A stretch of DNA of 64,000 bases from Lactococcus formosensis. GTDB lineage: Bacteria > Bacillota > Bacilli > Lactobacillales > Streptococcaceae. This document shows positions 7,804-19,878 of the stretch, piece by piece. The DNA lies in NCBI RefSeq assembly GCF_018403745.1, contig NZ_BOVP01000001.1, forward strand, positions 372,001 through 436,000, read 5' to 3'. The notes beneath the pieces are model-generated. The model was not told where the DNA came from, did no database searches, and saw nothing but the letters and a program-made list of their open reading frames with translations. Every line of letters starts with the position of its first letter. Within the stretch, counting starts at the first letter, position 1. The position numbers and the translations under genes were made by a program.

Positions 7804-8255
7804 AATTCTCCTAGTAATGCTTCATAGCGTTGCCCGTGTGGAAAGAGCTCCAAGACACGTTCAGCATCTGTTGCAAAGCCCTCTGCGTATTTATCAAGCT
7901 TTACTTCTAAATACGCATCAGGTAAATTTTCACCTAGCAACTCGCCCCATTCAATAACAGAAACTCCTTCGCCAAAAAGATAATCGTCAAGGTCAAAGCT
8001 ATCAGGATCATCTACTGCACGGTAAACATCCATATGATATAAAGGTAGCTTTCCTTCGTCATATTCCCGCACAATGGTGTAAGTGGGGCTCTTAATCATC
8101 TGTGAAATTTCTAAACCTAAAGCTAAACCCTTTACAAAGGTTGTTTTACCTGCGCCAAGTTCACCTGTCAAAACAATAATATCTTGTGCCTGAAGAAGGC
8201 CACCTAAACGCTCAGCAAATGTGAGCATTTTTTCTTCATTAACTTTTAATCTCAT
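7800..8255 (-). CDS. tsaE: tRNA threonylcarbamoyladenosine biosynthesis ATPase TsaE
   Basis: A 151-aa P-loop protein. TsaE supports the TsaBD complex in making t6A37 in ANN-decoding tRNAs. Walker A is GELGAGKTT (residues 31-39), followed by KSPTYTIVREY and the HMDVYR and VIEWGE motifs that mark the family. The start is ATG at 8255; six codons further up another ATG is open but would precede the promoter. TGC-TATAAT ends six bases before this ATG and no SD is present, which predicts a leaderless mRNA. Confidence 0.92.
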   Translation of the reverse strand: MRLKVNEEKMLTFAERLGGLLQAQDIIVLTGELGAGKTTFVKGLALGLEISQMIKSPTYTIVREYDEGKLPLYHMDVYRAVDDPDSFDLDDYLFGEGVSVIEWGELLGENLPDAYLEVKLDKYAEGFATDAERVLELFPHGQRYEALLGEL

Positions 8256-8261
8256 AGCTTT

Positions 8262-8270
8262 ATTATAGCA
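8262..8270 (-). promoter_or_regulatory. tsaE promoter, leaderless arrangement
   Basis: TGCTATAAT on the minus strand followed by AAAGCT and ATG. Confidence 0.7.
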
Positions 8271-8332
8271 CAACTCACAGCGTGAAATTCAGTAATCACG
8301 CCTGTCCTGTTTTGAGCGGTGAATATTGCACC

Positions 8333-8361
8333 AAAAAAAGATTCCTTACGAATCTTTTTCT
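8333..8361 (-). terminator. Terminator of cdaA-cdaR-glmM
   Basis: AAAGATTC/GAATCTTT hairpin followed by a T run on the minus strand, directly after the glmM stop. Confidence 0.85.
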
Positions 8362-8362
8362 T

Positions 8363-9724
8363 TTATAGTTTTACACCAATCTCTTCTTTGACTACTTCTA
8401 CAATAGTATCAACTACTTCATTTACTTCTTCGTCTGTTGGTGCTTCCGCCATAACACGGAGAAGTGGTTCTGTTCCGCTTGGACGTACGAGAATACGCCC
8501 CTTACCATTCATTTTTTCTTCCATGGCTGTAATAACTTCACGAATAGCTGGAATATCCATTGCACCTTCTTTAGCAGCGTTATTTGCTACACGAACATTT
8601 ACAAGTTTTTGGGGATAAATTGTAACTTCAGCCGCTAATTCTGATAATTTTTTACCCGTTTCACGCATTACTTTTACAAGTTGAATCGCTGAAAGTTGGC
8701 CATCCCCAGTTGTATTGTAGTCCAAGAAAACCATATGACCTGACTGTTCGCCACCAAAGTTATAGTTGTTTTTACGCATTTCTTCAACGACGTAGCGGTC
8801 ACCTACTGCCGTTACAACCGAGTTCATACCAGCATCTTCCAGCGCCAAGTGGAAACCAAGATTAGACATAACAGTCGTAACTACAGTATCTTTTGCCAAT
8901 TTTCCTTGTTCGAGGAGATACTTACCAACGATGAACATAATTTTGTCACCATCTACGATGTTACCATTTTCATCTACTGCAATAAGACGGTCTGCATCAC
9001 CATCAAAGGCCAAACCGATGTCACTACCTGTTTCAACGACTGTGTCTGCTGTTTTCTCTGGATGTGTTGAGCCAACACCGTCATTAATGTTAAGGCCATT
9101 TGGATTTTCACCGATGACTGTGAGTTCGGCATTTAAATCAGCAAATACAGCACGGGCAGATGTATATGATGCACCATTAGCCGTATCGAGTACAATTTTG
9201 TAACCTTCAAAATCTCCTTCAGCTGTTGTTTTCAAGAAGGATTGATATTTACGTACAGCTTCATTATAATCGTGTAAAATCCCTAAGCCTTCAGCAGAAG
9301 GACGCGGTAATTTATCTTCTTCAGCATCAATCAATGCTTCGATTTCTAACTCTTTATCATCATCAAGTTTAAAACCATCTGCTCCGAAGAATTTAATTCC
9401 GTTATCTAAGGCTGGATTGTGACTGGCAGAAATCATGACACCCGCAGAAGCGTCTTCTTTACGTACCAAATAAGCAACACCTGGTGTAGCGATAACACCC
9501 AAGTCATAAACTTCAATCCCTACTGATAAGAGACCTGAAATAAGGCTAGTTGAAAGCATTTGCCCAGAAATACGTGGGTCACGCGCTACATATACTTTTG
9601 GTGTTCCAATTTCGTGTTGGCTAAGGACATAGCCACCAAATCGCCCAAGTTTAAAGGCCATTTCTGGTGTTAACTCTACATTAGCTTCTCCGCGAACACC
9701 ATCTGTTCCAAAATATTTACCCAT
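8363..9724 (-). CDS. glmM: Phosphoglucosamine mutase
   Basis: A 453-aa enzyme converting glucosamine-6-phosphate to glucosamine-1-phosphate for UDP-GlcNAc and peptidoglycan synthesis. The phosphoserine lies in MISASHNP (Ser about 101), the Mg loop is DGDADR, the sugar-binding loop GGEQSGH and the phosphate-binding RPSGTEP. GAGAAG precedes the ATG. It is the third gene of cdaA-cdaR-glmM, an order conserved in Firmicutes, where GlmM binds and inhibits CdaA. Confidence 0.97.
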   Translation of the reverse strand: MGKYFGTDGVRGEANVELTPEMAFKLGRFGGYVLSQHEIGTPKVYVARDPRISGQMLSTSLISGLLSVGIEVYDLGVIATPGVAYLVRKEDASAGVMISASHNPALDNGIKFFGADGFKLDDDKELEIEALIDAEEDKLPRPSAEGLGILHDYNEAVRKYQSFLKTTAEGDFEGYKIVLDTANGASYTSARAVFADLNAELTVIGENPNGLNINDGVGSTHPEKTADTVVETGSDIGLAFDGDADRLIAVDENGNIVDGDKIMFIVGKYLLEQGKLAKDTVVTTVMSNLGFHLALEDAGMNSVVTAVGDRYVVEEMRKNNYNFGGEQSGHMVFLDYNTTGDGQLSAIQLVKVMRETGKKLSELAAEVTIYPQKLVNVRVANNAAKEGAMDIPAIREVITAMEEKMNGKGRILVRPSGTEPLLRVMAEAPTDEEVNEVVDTIVEVVKEEIGVKL

Positions 9725-9761
9725 TTTATTCTTCTCTTTTCTTTTTTACTTATTTATTTTT

Positions 9762-10715
9762 TTATTTTTTTACTGGAGTCAATGTGACTTCTACTTGACT
9801 AGGTTTTACACTTGCCCCATCTGCTTGGATATCGACATTCACTGTTTCTTTTTCTTTAATGTCAGATATGTCTACAGTCGCATCAACACTGTCAATCTTA
9901 TCGAGAGCACTCTGTTCACCTGAAATTGTTACTGTTTTCTGCGAGAGCGTAGTCTTCATATCTGAGAGACTTTGATCAAGCGTGCCCGTTTTCTTCACAT
10001 TAACTGGGACTGTTTTAGAGGGCTTCTCCACACTCACTTTCATTTGCACTGTCGCTGGACTGATTTGTGCGGGGAGTAATTTCCCATCAGCATCAACTGC
10101 ATGTAAGGTAACTGTACCAGAGTAATCATCATTCAAGTATGCATCACTTGGCAAGGCTGCTTGAATGGCATGAATTTGTTTGATACTTGTTTCACCTGCT
10201 GTCACCTTGACTTTTTCTTGACTTAGCTTGATGTCATTAACTTTGAAACCATCTGGAAGCTGCGCTTGTTCAATCAACGGCGTAACATTAAATTCAGCAC
10301 TGGCTTTCTTTTCTAGACGAACAGTCAAGGTTGTCGGTTCAATTTGTGCGTTTATACCATTAGGAAGTTGTTGAATACGCACAGGCATCGTAACTGTTCC
10401 TTCTTTTGCATTAGACAAATCCACCACAAGATAGAAGTTCCGTGAGTCAGGGTTTTCTTCTGTATTAATTTGAACACGATTGTAACTCGTCAGGTAGACA
10501 TTTGCAGTATTATTATAACCACTGGCAAAATATTCATCTGAATTATACTTGATTTCAATAGGTACATTGGAAATCGTTGTTGTATAAACCTCTCCAGTTG
10601 TTGAATTTCCTTGATTTCTCAATGCAGCAGAGCTAGCATTAAAGAATAAAATCACTGCAAAGAAGATGGAAGCTAAGATTGTAAAAAGTTTTGAAGCGAA
10701 AAAACTATTTTTCAT
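9762..10715 (-). CDS. cdaR: CdaA regulator, YbbR-domain protein
   Basis: A 317-aa protein with one N-terminal membrane anchor (residues 8-28) and an extracellular part made of repeated YbbR domains (repeating V-P-V/I-x-V strands such as TVPVNVKKTGTL and the final VDIQADG...VEVTL). CdaR modulates the diadenylate cyclase CdaA at the membrane. Its ATG shares one base with the cdaA stop (TAATG). It contains about three to four YbbR repeats by eye. Confidence 0.9.
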   Translation of the reverse strand: MKNSFFASKLFTILASIFFAVILFFNASSAALRNQGNSTTGEVYTTTISNVPIEIKYNSDEYFASGYNNTANVYLTSYNRVQINTEENPDSRNFYLVVDLSNAKEGTVTMPVRIQQLPNGINAQIEPTTLTVRLEKKASAEFNVTPLIEQAQLPDGFKVNDIKLSQEKVKVTAGETSIKQIHAIQAALPSDAYLNDDYSGTVTLHAVDADGKLLPAQISPATVQMKVSVEKPSKTVPVNVKKTGTLDQSLSDMKTTLSQKTVTISGEQSALDKIDSVDATVDISDIKEKETVNVDIQADGASVKPSQVEVTLTPVKK

Positions 10716-11542
10716 TATTTTTTGCCTCCTGTTTGTTCTGGTCCCAAAATAGCAATAAGTTTTTCATGGAACACTTCTTTTGAAATATCTGCGTACAACT
10801 CGCCATTATAAGCGATAGATATCCCTCCTGTTTCTTCCGAAACAACAAGAACTAAAGCATCTGAAGCTTCTGATAAACCAATAGCCGCACGATGTCGGGT
10901 TCCAAACTCTTTAGATATCCCAGTCTTCTCAGTTAAGGGAAGATAAGCGCTGGTCACAGCAATTTTATCGTCTTGAATAATCACAGCACCATCATGTAAA
11001 GGAGTATTAGGAATAAAGATGTTGATGATCAACTCACTGGAGATATCTGCATCTAACCTTATCCCTGTTGAAGCATACTCACTTAGTGTTTGTGTTCGCT
11101 CAATAGCAATAAGTGCTCCAATTTTCCGCTCAGACATGTAGGCAAAAGATTTTTCATATGCATCTATATAGCTATTGATAGAGCGATTGCGTCCTCCGGA
11201 TAACCTATTGGTCGTCCGACCTAAGCCTTCCAAAGCTCTACGTATTTCTGGCTGGAAGATAATAACACCAGCAATTGCACCATAGGTAATCACTTGGTTA
11301 AGTAGCCACTCCAACGTGGTCAAACCTATCAAACCAGCAACTATCCTAATGAGAACAAAAATAATGACACCGCGTACTAGGCTCACCAACTTTGTACCTT
11401 GTACAAAACGCATAGCTAAATAAAGAAAAAAACTGACTATAGCGATGTCAATGATTGAAATGAACACACGCCAAGGCGATTGGTTTAGTTCTAATATCTT
11501 TTGCCAGAAGTCAAGATTAAAAATTTGACTAAAATCACTCAC
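10715..11542 (-). CDS. cdaA: Diadenylate cyclase CdaA
   Basis: A 275-aa membrane enzyme making c-di-AMP from two ATP. Three hydrophobic segments (about residues 28-46, 58-75, 82-97) precede the DAC domain, which has the catalytic DGA at 184-186 and RHR at 216-218. The start is GTG at 11542: GAGGAGG is correctly placed, and the in-phase alternative ATG two bases upstream is followed at once by a stop. An extended -10 (TGT-TATAAT) at 11575-11580 gives a normal leader. c-di-AMP controls potassium and osmolyte transport and cell wall homeostasis in this group. Confidence 0.95.
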   Translation of the reverse strand: MSDFSQIFNLDFWQKILELNQSPWRVFISIIDIAIVSFFLYLAMRFVQGTKLVSLVRGVIIFVLIRIVAGLIGLTTLEWLLNQVITYGAIAGVIIFQPEIRRALEGLGRTTNRLSGGRNRSINSYIDAYEKSFAYMSERKIGALIAIERTQTLSEYASTGIRLDADISSELIINIFIPNTPLHDGAVIIQDDKIAVTSAYLPLTEKTGISKEFGTRHRAAIGLSEASDALVLVVSEETGGISIAYNGELYADISKEVFHEKLIAILGPEQTGGKK

Positions 11543-11574
11543 ATACTGCCCTCCTCACTGACTTACTCTTTTTC

Positions 11575-11583
11575 ATTATAACA
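11575..11583 (-). promoter_or_regulatory. cdaA operon promoter
   Basis: TGTTATAAT on the minus strand, about 32 bases before the GTG, with a proper SD in between. Confidence 0.65.
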
Positions 11584-11618
11584 AAAATCCTTTTCTTTAT
11601 GTTATCTTCTACATTCAA

Positions 11619-11652
11619 AGAAAAAGTGACAATTTTAGCATTGCCACTTTTA
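11619..11652 (-). terminator. Terminator of nifJ
   Basis: AAAAGTGGCAA/TTGTCACTTTTT hairpin (one G-T pair) followed by Ts, just after the nifJ stop. Confidence 0.8.
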
Positions 11653-11656
11653 GACT

Positions 11657-14600
11657 TTATGATTTTGCTTGACGTGCTGCTTTTCGTGCTGCTCGTCTTG
11701 CTTCACGTTCAGGATCTACCGAGCGTTCTTTTCGTTCTCTTTTTTCGCGAACCGGTTTTTCTTCATTTTTATTAGAATTCTTTGCTTCACGGGCAATAAA
11801 TTTCTCGTAATCTCCCGACATTCGTGCATATCGTAGGAATTTTTTCTTCGCATCTGCTGCAGCCTTTGCATAAAGCAACTCTGCTTGCTCCGCATTGACC
11901 TTCATAAGATTGGCAAAACGAGATTGTTTCACCAATAATTCTCTGACTTGACTAAAATCTGGACGTTTAAAATCCAAAGTAAGAGGATTTTTTTCTACTT
12001 CTTCAAGTGCTGGATTATATCGGTAAAGTTGCCAATATCCACTGTTTACTGCGGCTTTTGCTTCATCAAGCACCTTGCTCATGCCCTCATAGTTCCCATG
12101 GGTTATGCATGGTGTGTAGGCAATAATTAGAGAAGGACCATTATGTTTTTCCGCCTCATCAAAGGCTTTGATTGTTTGCATCATGTTTGCACCGCTTGCG
12201 ATTTGTGCCACATAAACGTTACCATAAGTCATGGCCATAAAGCCAAGATCTTTCTTCGCAGCAACTTTACCCCCTGAAGCAAACTGTGCAATCGCACTTG
12301 CTGGTGTCCCTTTGGAAACTTGACCACCAGTATTGGCATAAACTTCATTATCCATAACGAGGATATTTACATCTGCGCCGCTGGCAATAACGTGATCCAA
12401 ACCACCAAATCCAATATCATAGGCCCAACCATCTCCACCAAAAATCCATTGTGTAGGTTTTACAAATTGGTCTTTTTCTTTATATATTTCTTGCAGGAGA
12501 GCTGAATTTTCTTTTTCTTCTTTGAGCAAAGCTTTGAACTTTTCGGCGCGTGCGCGTGTGCCTTCAGAATCCTCCAGATGCGCCACCCAATCTTCAGCTA
12601 ATTGTGCTAAGGTATCCGACATCTCAGGTAGTGCTACTTTAACTTGCGCTGCAAGTTTTTGTCGTCTTGTTTGACTTGCAAACCACATACCATAACCGTA
12701 TTCAGCATTATCCTCAAAGAGTGAATTTGACCATGCTGGTCCTTGACCTGCATTATTAGTAGTGTAAGGGGCAGCTTGTGTTCCACCATAAATAGATGAA
12801 CATCCTGTAGCATTAGAAATCATCATACGATCACCAAACATCTGTGTGAGAAGCTTGATATAAGGTGTTTCACCACATCCAGAACACGCACCAGAAAACT
12901 CAAAGAGCGGTTGGTTAAACTGTGTAGCAGCGACAGTACCAGAGCGTGCTGGATTTTCCTTTTGCTTCAGTGTCATCCCAAAAGCCCAGTTGATAGCCTG
13001 AGATTTTTGACTCTCATAGGGTACCATTTTAAGTGCTTGACCTTTTTTCGGACAAGCTTCCACGCAAAGGCCGCATCCTGTACAGTCCTCGATAGAGACC
13101 TGAATCCGGTACTTCAAGCCGTCTTTACCACGGTAATCCATCACACTGAAGCCCTCTGGCGCCACATTCCATTCATCTTCATCTGCGAGGAAAGGACGAA
13201 TGGCAGCATGAGGACAGACAAATGAACATTCATTACATTGAGTACATGCAGCACCATTCCATTCAGGAACTTCCAAAGCTATGCCACGTTTTTCAAAAGC
13301 AGATATCCCTAGCGGACTGTTTCCTGCCGTTACATTTGTAGCCACATCCTGAACAGTTAATTGATCACCTTCAAAAGCATTGACCTTGTCTAAAAAGTTA
13401 AAGACATAGCGTTTACGCGCTGTATCTGCTGGAGCAGCTTTAATAATTTTTTCTTCTGTATCCGCCCATGAGGTAGGTACTTTTACTTCATGTAAATGAT
13501 GCAGAGCTGCATCCATCGCTTGTAAGTTTTGCTCTACAATCTTAGGAGATTTACGGGCATACTTCTGCGCATCCTCCTTAAGAATCTCATAAACCTTATC
13601 AAATGGCATAATATCGGTCAGCTTAAAGAAAGCCACTTGCATGATGGTATTAATGCGACGTCCTAAGCCAGTCGATTGTGCTATTTTCGCAGCATCAATT
13701 GTATAGAAACGAATTGCTTTTTCCGCAATATACTTTTTAAGCTGAGCAGGTAAATTTCGATCAAGTTGTTCATCTGTCCAGCTTGTATTGAGGAGGAAAA
13801 TCCCTCCAGGACGTAAGCCTTTTGTTAAATCGTATTGACGCACATAGGTTGTATTATGGCAAGCTACAAAGTCAGGATGCGAAATCATATATTCCGACTG
13901 AATAGGACTGTCACCAAAACGCAAGTGACTTACGGTCAGGCCACCCGATTTTTTCGAATCGTACTCAAAGGCGCCTTGAACATATTTATCCGTATGGTCA
14001 CCGATGATTTTAATAGCAGCTTTATTCGCACCTACAGTCCCATCTGAACCAAAGCCCCAGAATTTTGCTTGATAAGTATCTGCTGAAGTGAGGTCCAAGT
14101 CCCCTGCAAGTGGTAAGGAAAGATGTGTCTGATCATCATCTATGCCGATAGTAAAACTTTTCTTCACAGATTTATTTTTCAGCTGCTCGAAAACCGCCAT
14201 GATGTGCTCTGGTCGCGTATCTTTACCACCTATGCCGTAACGTCCGCCAATAACAGAAATATTTTGCTCAAATAGCAAATCTTTAACATCAAGTAAAAGA
14301 GGCTCAGCATTACTTCCTGCTTCTTTTGTCCGGTCAAGTACAGCAAGTGAAGTTACAGTTTTAGGTAATTTTTCAAGAAAATTTTCTGATGGAAATGGAC
14401 GGTAAAGATGGATATTCAAAAACCCTACTTTACGCCCCTGATGATTCAGGTAATCAACAGTTTGTTTAACTGTTCCTGCAACAGATCCCATACTTACAAT
14501 AACTTCTTCGGCGTCTGGTGCTCCATAGTAATCTACCAAATCATAGTCCGTCCCACGTAAATGGTTTATTGCACGCATATATTTTTGCACACGTGCAGGA

Positions 14601-15307
14601 AGTTCTTCATAATAAGGATTGACCGTTTCACGCTGTTGGAAGTAGATATCAGCGTTCTGATTGGTTCCCGAAACTGTGGGATGATCTGGATTCATCGCAC
14701 GTTGACGGAAAGCATTTAACTTCTCTTGGTTAATAAGTTGTGCTAGGTCTTCGTAATTTAGAACCTCAATTTTTTGGATTTCGTGTGAAGTGCGAAAACC
14801 ATCAAAGAAATTTAAAAAGGGCACAGATGCTTCAAGCGTTGTCAAATGAGATACAGCTGACAAGTCCATAACTTCTTGGACACTAGATGCTGCTAACATG
14901 GCAAAGCCTGTCGATCGCGCTGCCATAACATCCGAATGATCGCCTGAAATATTTAGTGCACCTGTAGCGACTGCACGCGCTGCCACGTGAATAACCCCCG
15001 GAAGAAGTTCACCTGCCATCTTGTACATATTGGGCAACATCAGCAAAAGTCCCTGAGATGAGGTAAAAGTTGTTGCTAGAGCGCCCGCTTTTATGGCACC
15101 ATGCAAAGCTCCAGCAGCACCTGCTTCTGATTGCATCTCGCTCAGTTTAACAGGTTGTCCCCAAATGTTTTTGCGGCCCGATATCGACCAAGCATCTGTA
15201 TAATCAGCCATTGGTGAACTCGGCGTAATGGGGTAAATCATTGCAATTTCAGAGAAAGCATACGCAACATGTGCGGCTGCCATATTCCCATCCATAGTTT
15301 TTTTCAT
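11657..15307 (-). CDS. nifJ: Pyruvate:ferredoxin (flavodoxin) oxidoreductase
   Basis: A 1216-aa single-chain PFOR that oxidises pyruvate to acetyl-CoA and CO2 while reducing ferredoxin or flavodoxin. In order: pyruvate-binding domain (YPITPSSPMADYTD), the gamma/core domain (FWGFGSDGTVGANK), a two-cluster ferredoxin domain (CTQCNECSFVCP and CTGCGLCVEACP), further cluster ligand CSGCGE, and the TPP site (GDGWAYDIGFGGLDHV...DNEVYANTGGQ). The start is ATG 15307 with AAGGAC upstream; an earlier ATG in frame lacks an SD. The last 45 residues form an Arg/Lys/Glu-rich tail (KREKRERKERS...RRAARKAARQAKS type) that is not part of the PFOR fold. Confidence 0.95.
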   Translation of the reverse strand: MKKTMDGNMAAAHVAYAFSEIAMIYPITPSSPMADYTDAWSISGRKNIWGQPVKLSEMQSEAGAAGALHGAIKAGALATTFTSSQGLLLMLPNMYKMAGELLPGVIHVAARAVATGALNISGDHSDVMAARSTGFAMLAASSVQEVMDLSAVSHLTTLEASVPFLNFFDGFRTSHEIQKIEVLNYEDLAQLINQEKLNAFRQRAMNPDHPTVSGTNQNADIYFQQRETVNPYYEELPARVQKYMRAINHLRGTDYDLVDYYGAPDAEEVIVSMGSVAGTVKQTVDYLNHQGRKVGFLNIHLYRPFPSENFLEKLPKTVTSLAVLDRTKEAGSNAEPLLLDVKDLLFEQNISVIGGRYGIGGKDTRPEHIMAVFEQLKNKSVKKSFTIGIDDDQTHLSLPLAGDLDLTSADTYQAKFWGFGSDGTVGANKAAIKIIGDHTDKYVQGAFEYDSKKSGGLTVSHLRFGDSPIQSEYMISHPDFVACHNTTYVRQYDLTKGLRPGGIFLLNTSWTDEQLDRNLPAQLKKYIAEKAIRFYTIDAAKIAQSTGLGRRINTIMQVAFFKLTDIMPFDKVYEILKEDAQKYARKSPKIVEQNLQAMDAALHHLHEVKVPTSWADTEEKIIKAAPADTARKRYVFNFLDKVNAFEGDQLTVQDVATNVTAGNSPLGISAFEKRGIALEVPEWNGAACTQCNECSFVCPHAAIRPFLADEDEWNVAPEGFSVMDYRGKDGLKYRIQVSIEDCTGCGLCVEACPKKGQALKMVPYESQKSQAINWAFGMTLKQKENPARSGTVAATQFNQPLFEFSGACSGCGETPYIKLLTQMFGDRMMISNATGCSSIYGGTQAAPYTTNNAGQGPAWSNSLFEDNAEYGYGMWFASQTRRQKLAAQVKVALPEMSDTLAQLAEDWVAHLEDSEGTRARAEKFKALLKEEKENSALLQEIYKEKDQFVKPTQWIFGGDGWAYDIGFGGLDHVIASGADVNILVMDNEVYANTGGQVSKGTPASAIAQFASGGKVAAKKDLGFMAMTYGNVYVAQIASGANMMQTIKAFDEAEKHNGPSLIIAYTPCITHGNYEGMSKVLDEAKAAVNSGYWQLYRYNPALEEVEKNPLTLDFKRPDFSQVRELLVKQSRFANLMKVNAEQAELLYAKAAADAKKKFLRYARMSGDYEKFIAREAKNSNKNEEKPVREKRERKERSVDPEREARRAARKAARQAKS

Positions 15308-15432
15308 GATAAAGTCCTTATGTAAAAGCATTTATTTGGTTTTTCATCAGAAGAAACGGTGTCATTTGTTTTTTCTGTGGAAATATTCCTGAAAATCCAA
15401 GAGCTCTTACGCTTAAATTTTTGACTACTTCT

Positions 15433-15441
15433 ATTTTAGCA
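15433..15441 (-). promoter_or_regulatory. Probable nifJ promoter
   Basis: TGCTAAAAT (extended -10) on the minus strand, about 126 bases before the nifJ ATG. No convincing -35. Confidence 0.45.
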
Positions 15442-15471
15442 CTTTTAACTATAGGCTCCATGAGTGATGAG

Positions 15472-15489
15472 TGTCAAACACTTTTGACA
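15472..15489. promoter_or_regulatory. Palindrome upstream of nifJ
   Basis: TGTCAAA-CACT-TTTGACA: perfect 7-bp arms with a 4-base centre, about 35 bases upstream of the nifJ -10. The size resembles an operator of a dimeric regulator. It is near to, but does not match, Rex (TTGTGAA-N4-TTCACAA) or FNR-type sites. Confidence 0.45.
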
Positions 15490-15499
15490 AAAAGAGCTA

Positions 15500-15540
15500 G
15501 AAAAAGCAGATACCCGTAATAAGAATCTGCTTTTGTGGAT
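15500..15540 (-). terminator. Terminator of msmK
   Basis: Perfect 10-bp arms AAAAGCAGAT/ATCTGCTTTT (15502-15511, 15525-15534) with a T-containing tail on the minus strand. Confidence 0.7.
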
Positions 15541-15560
15541 AAAAAATTATCAGAACTCTA

Positions 15561-16697
15561 TTAACCTTCCGTAATACGTATTTCGGTCTCTTTATCAAAG
15601 AAGTGCGCTTTATTAAGGTTAAGTGTAACAGTGATTTTTTCGCCAGGCTGGCGGAAGTCCCTTGCTTCTACACGTGACACAAGCTCTGTATCTCCTGCCT
15701 TAAGATAAAGCATTGTTTCAGCACCCAAAAGTTCTGAGACAGTGACTTCAGTTTCAATTTGTGCTTCAGGATAAGCCTCCTCGGCAAGAATTGAAGCTGA
15801 GATATCTTCTGGTCTTATCCCCATAATGACTTCTTTTGAAGAATATCCTTTTTCTTTAAGAAGCTTGTGTTGGCCTTCTGGAAGTGTTAAGCTAATGCCT
15901 TTCCCGATGAGTTTATTACCTTCAATCTTGAGATTTAAGAAGTTCATCGCTGGGCTACCGATGAAGCCAGCAACGAATTTTGTCGCTGGTTCATTGTAAA
16001 GTTCTTGCGGCGTTCCGATCTGCTCGATACGTCCGACAGTCCCTGATTTGTCAGCGTTCGGTGTTGAACTCATAATGACGATACGATCTGCAAGGGTCAT
16101 CGCTTCAGTCTGGTCATGTGTGACATAAATAGTTGTGGCTCCTATACGACGGTGAATTTTAGCAATTTCTGTACGCATAGAAACACGGAGCTTGGCATCC
16201 AAGTTCGACAAAGGCTCGTCCATAAGGAAAACCTTAGCATCGCGAACAATGGCACGTCCCATAGCCACACGTTGACGCTGTCCACCAGACATATCTGCAG
16301 GTTTACGATCGAGTAAATCGGTCAGCCCAAGAATTTTTGCTGCATTTTCTACACGTTGTTTAATATCCTCTTTTTTATGTTTTCGCAGCTTAAGTCCAAA
16401 AGCCATATTGTCAAAAACAGTCATATGAGGATAAAGGGCATAGTTTTGGAAAACCATAGCAATATCACGATCTTTTGGTGCAACATCATTCATCAGTTTA
16501 CCATCAATGGTAAATTCACCTTCTGTGATATCTTCAAGGCCTGCAATCATGCGTAAAGTTGTTGACTTCCCGCAGCCTGATGGTCCAACAAAGACGATGA
16601 ATTCTTTGTCTTTAACATCTAAATTAAAATCCTCCACTGAATATTGTGTAGCATTCGGATATTTTTTATAGACCTTGTCTAATTTAAGTGTTGTCAT
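15561..16697 (-). CDS. msmK: Sugar ABC transporter ATP-binding protein (MsmK/UgpC/MalK type)
   Basis: A 378-aa ATPase with Walker A GPSGCGKST, Q-loop FQNYALYPHM, signature MSGGQRQR, Walker B VFLMDEPLSNLDA, switch His in VTHDQTEAM, and a C-terminal TOBE/regulatory domain of the MalK class (MGIRPEDI). It energises carbohydrate importers. No permease or binding protein is nearby, so it is probably a shared ATPase serving several sugar systems, as MsmK does in streptococci. A cre-like site lies within its promoter, so catabolite control is likely. Confidence 0.9.
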   Translation of the reverse strand: MTTLKLDKVYKKYPNATQYSVEDFNLDVKDKEFIVFVGPSGCGKSTTLRMIAGLEDITEGEFTIDGKLMNDVAPKDRDIAMVFQNYALYPHMTVFDNMAFGLKLRKHKKEDIKQRVENAAKILGLTDLLDRKPADMSGGQRQRVAMGRAIVRDAKVFLMDEPLSNLDAKLRVSMRTEIAKIHRRIGATTIYVTHDQTEAMTLADRIVIMSSTPNADKSGTVGRIEQIGTPQELYNEPATKFVAGFIGSPAMNFLNLKIEGNKLIGKGISLTLPEGQHKLLKEKGYSSKEVIMGIRPEDISASILAEEAYPEAQIETEVTVSELLGAETMLYLKAGDTELVSRVEARDFRQPGEKITVTLNLNKAHFFDKETEIRITEG

Positions 16698-16734
16698 TGA
16701 TTCTCCTTTACCTTGCTGTATTTAAGCTATCTTT

Positions 16735-16763
16735 ATTTTAATGCAAACGCTTCCGTTGAACAA
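16735..16763 (-). promoter_or_regulatory. msmK promoter with overlapping cre-like site
   Basis: TTGTTC (16758-16763), 17-base spacer, TAAAAT (16735-16740). The spacer holds TGCAAACGCTTCCG (16742-16755 on the plus strand), which fits the CcpA cre pattern TGNAANCGNWNNCW at all but the last position. Confidence 0.65.
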
Positions 16764-16777
16764 TGTACAAATTGCAC

Positions 16778-16805
16778 AAAAAAACTGTACAAAATGTACA
16801 GTTTT
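16778..16805 (-). terminator. Terminator of ligA-dagK
   Basis: AAAACTGTACA/TGTACAGTTTT hairpin followed by Ts on the minus strand, directly after the dagK stop. Confidence 0.85.
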
Positions 16806-16809
16806 AACT

Positions 16810-19830
<3,021 letters not shown>

Positions 19831-19878
19831 GGAGAAGTTCAATAGCTTATGTTAAGCTTAATTTTTATGAGGTTTTTA

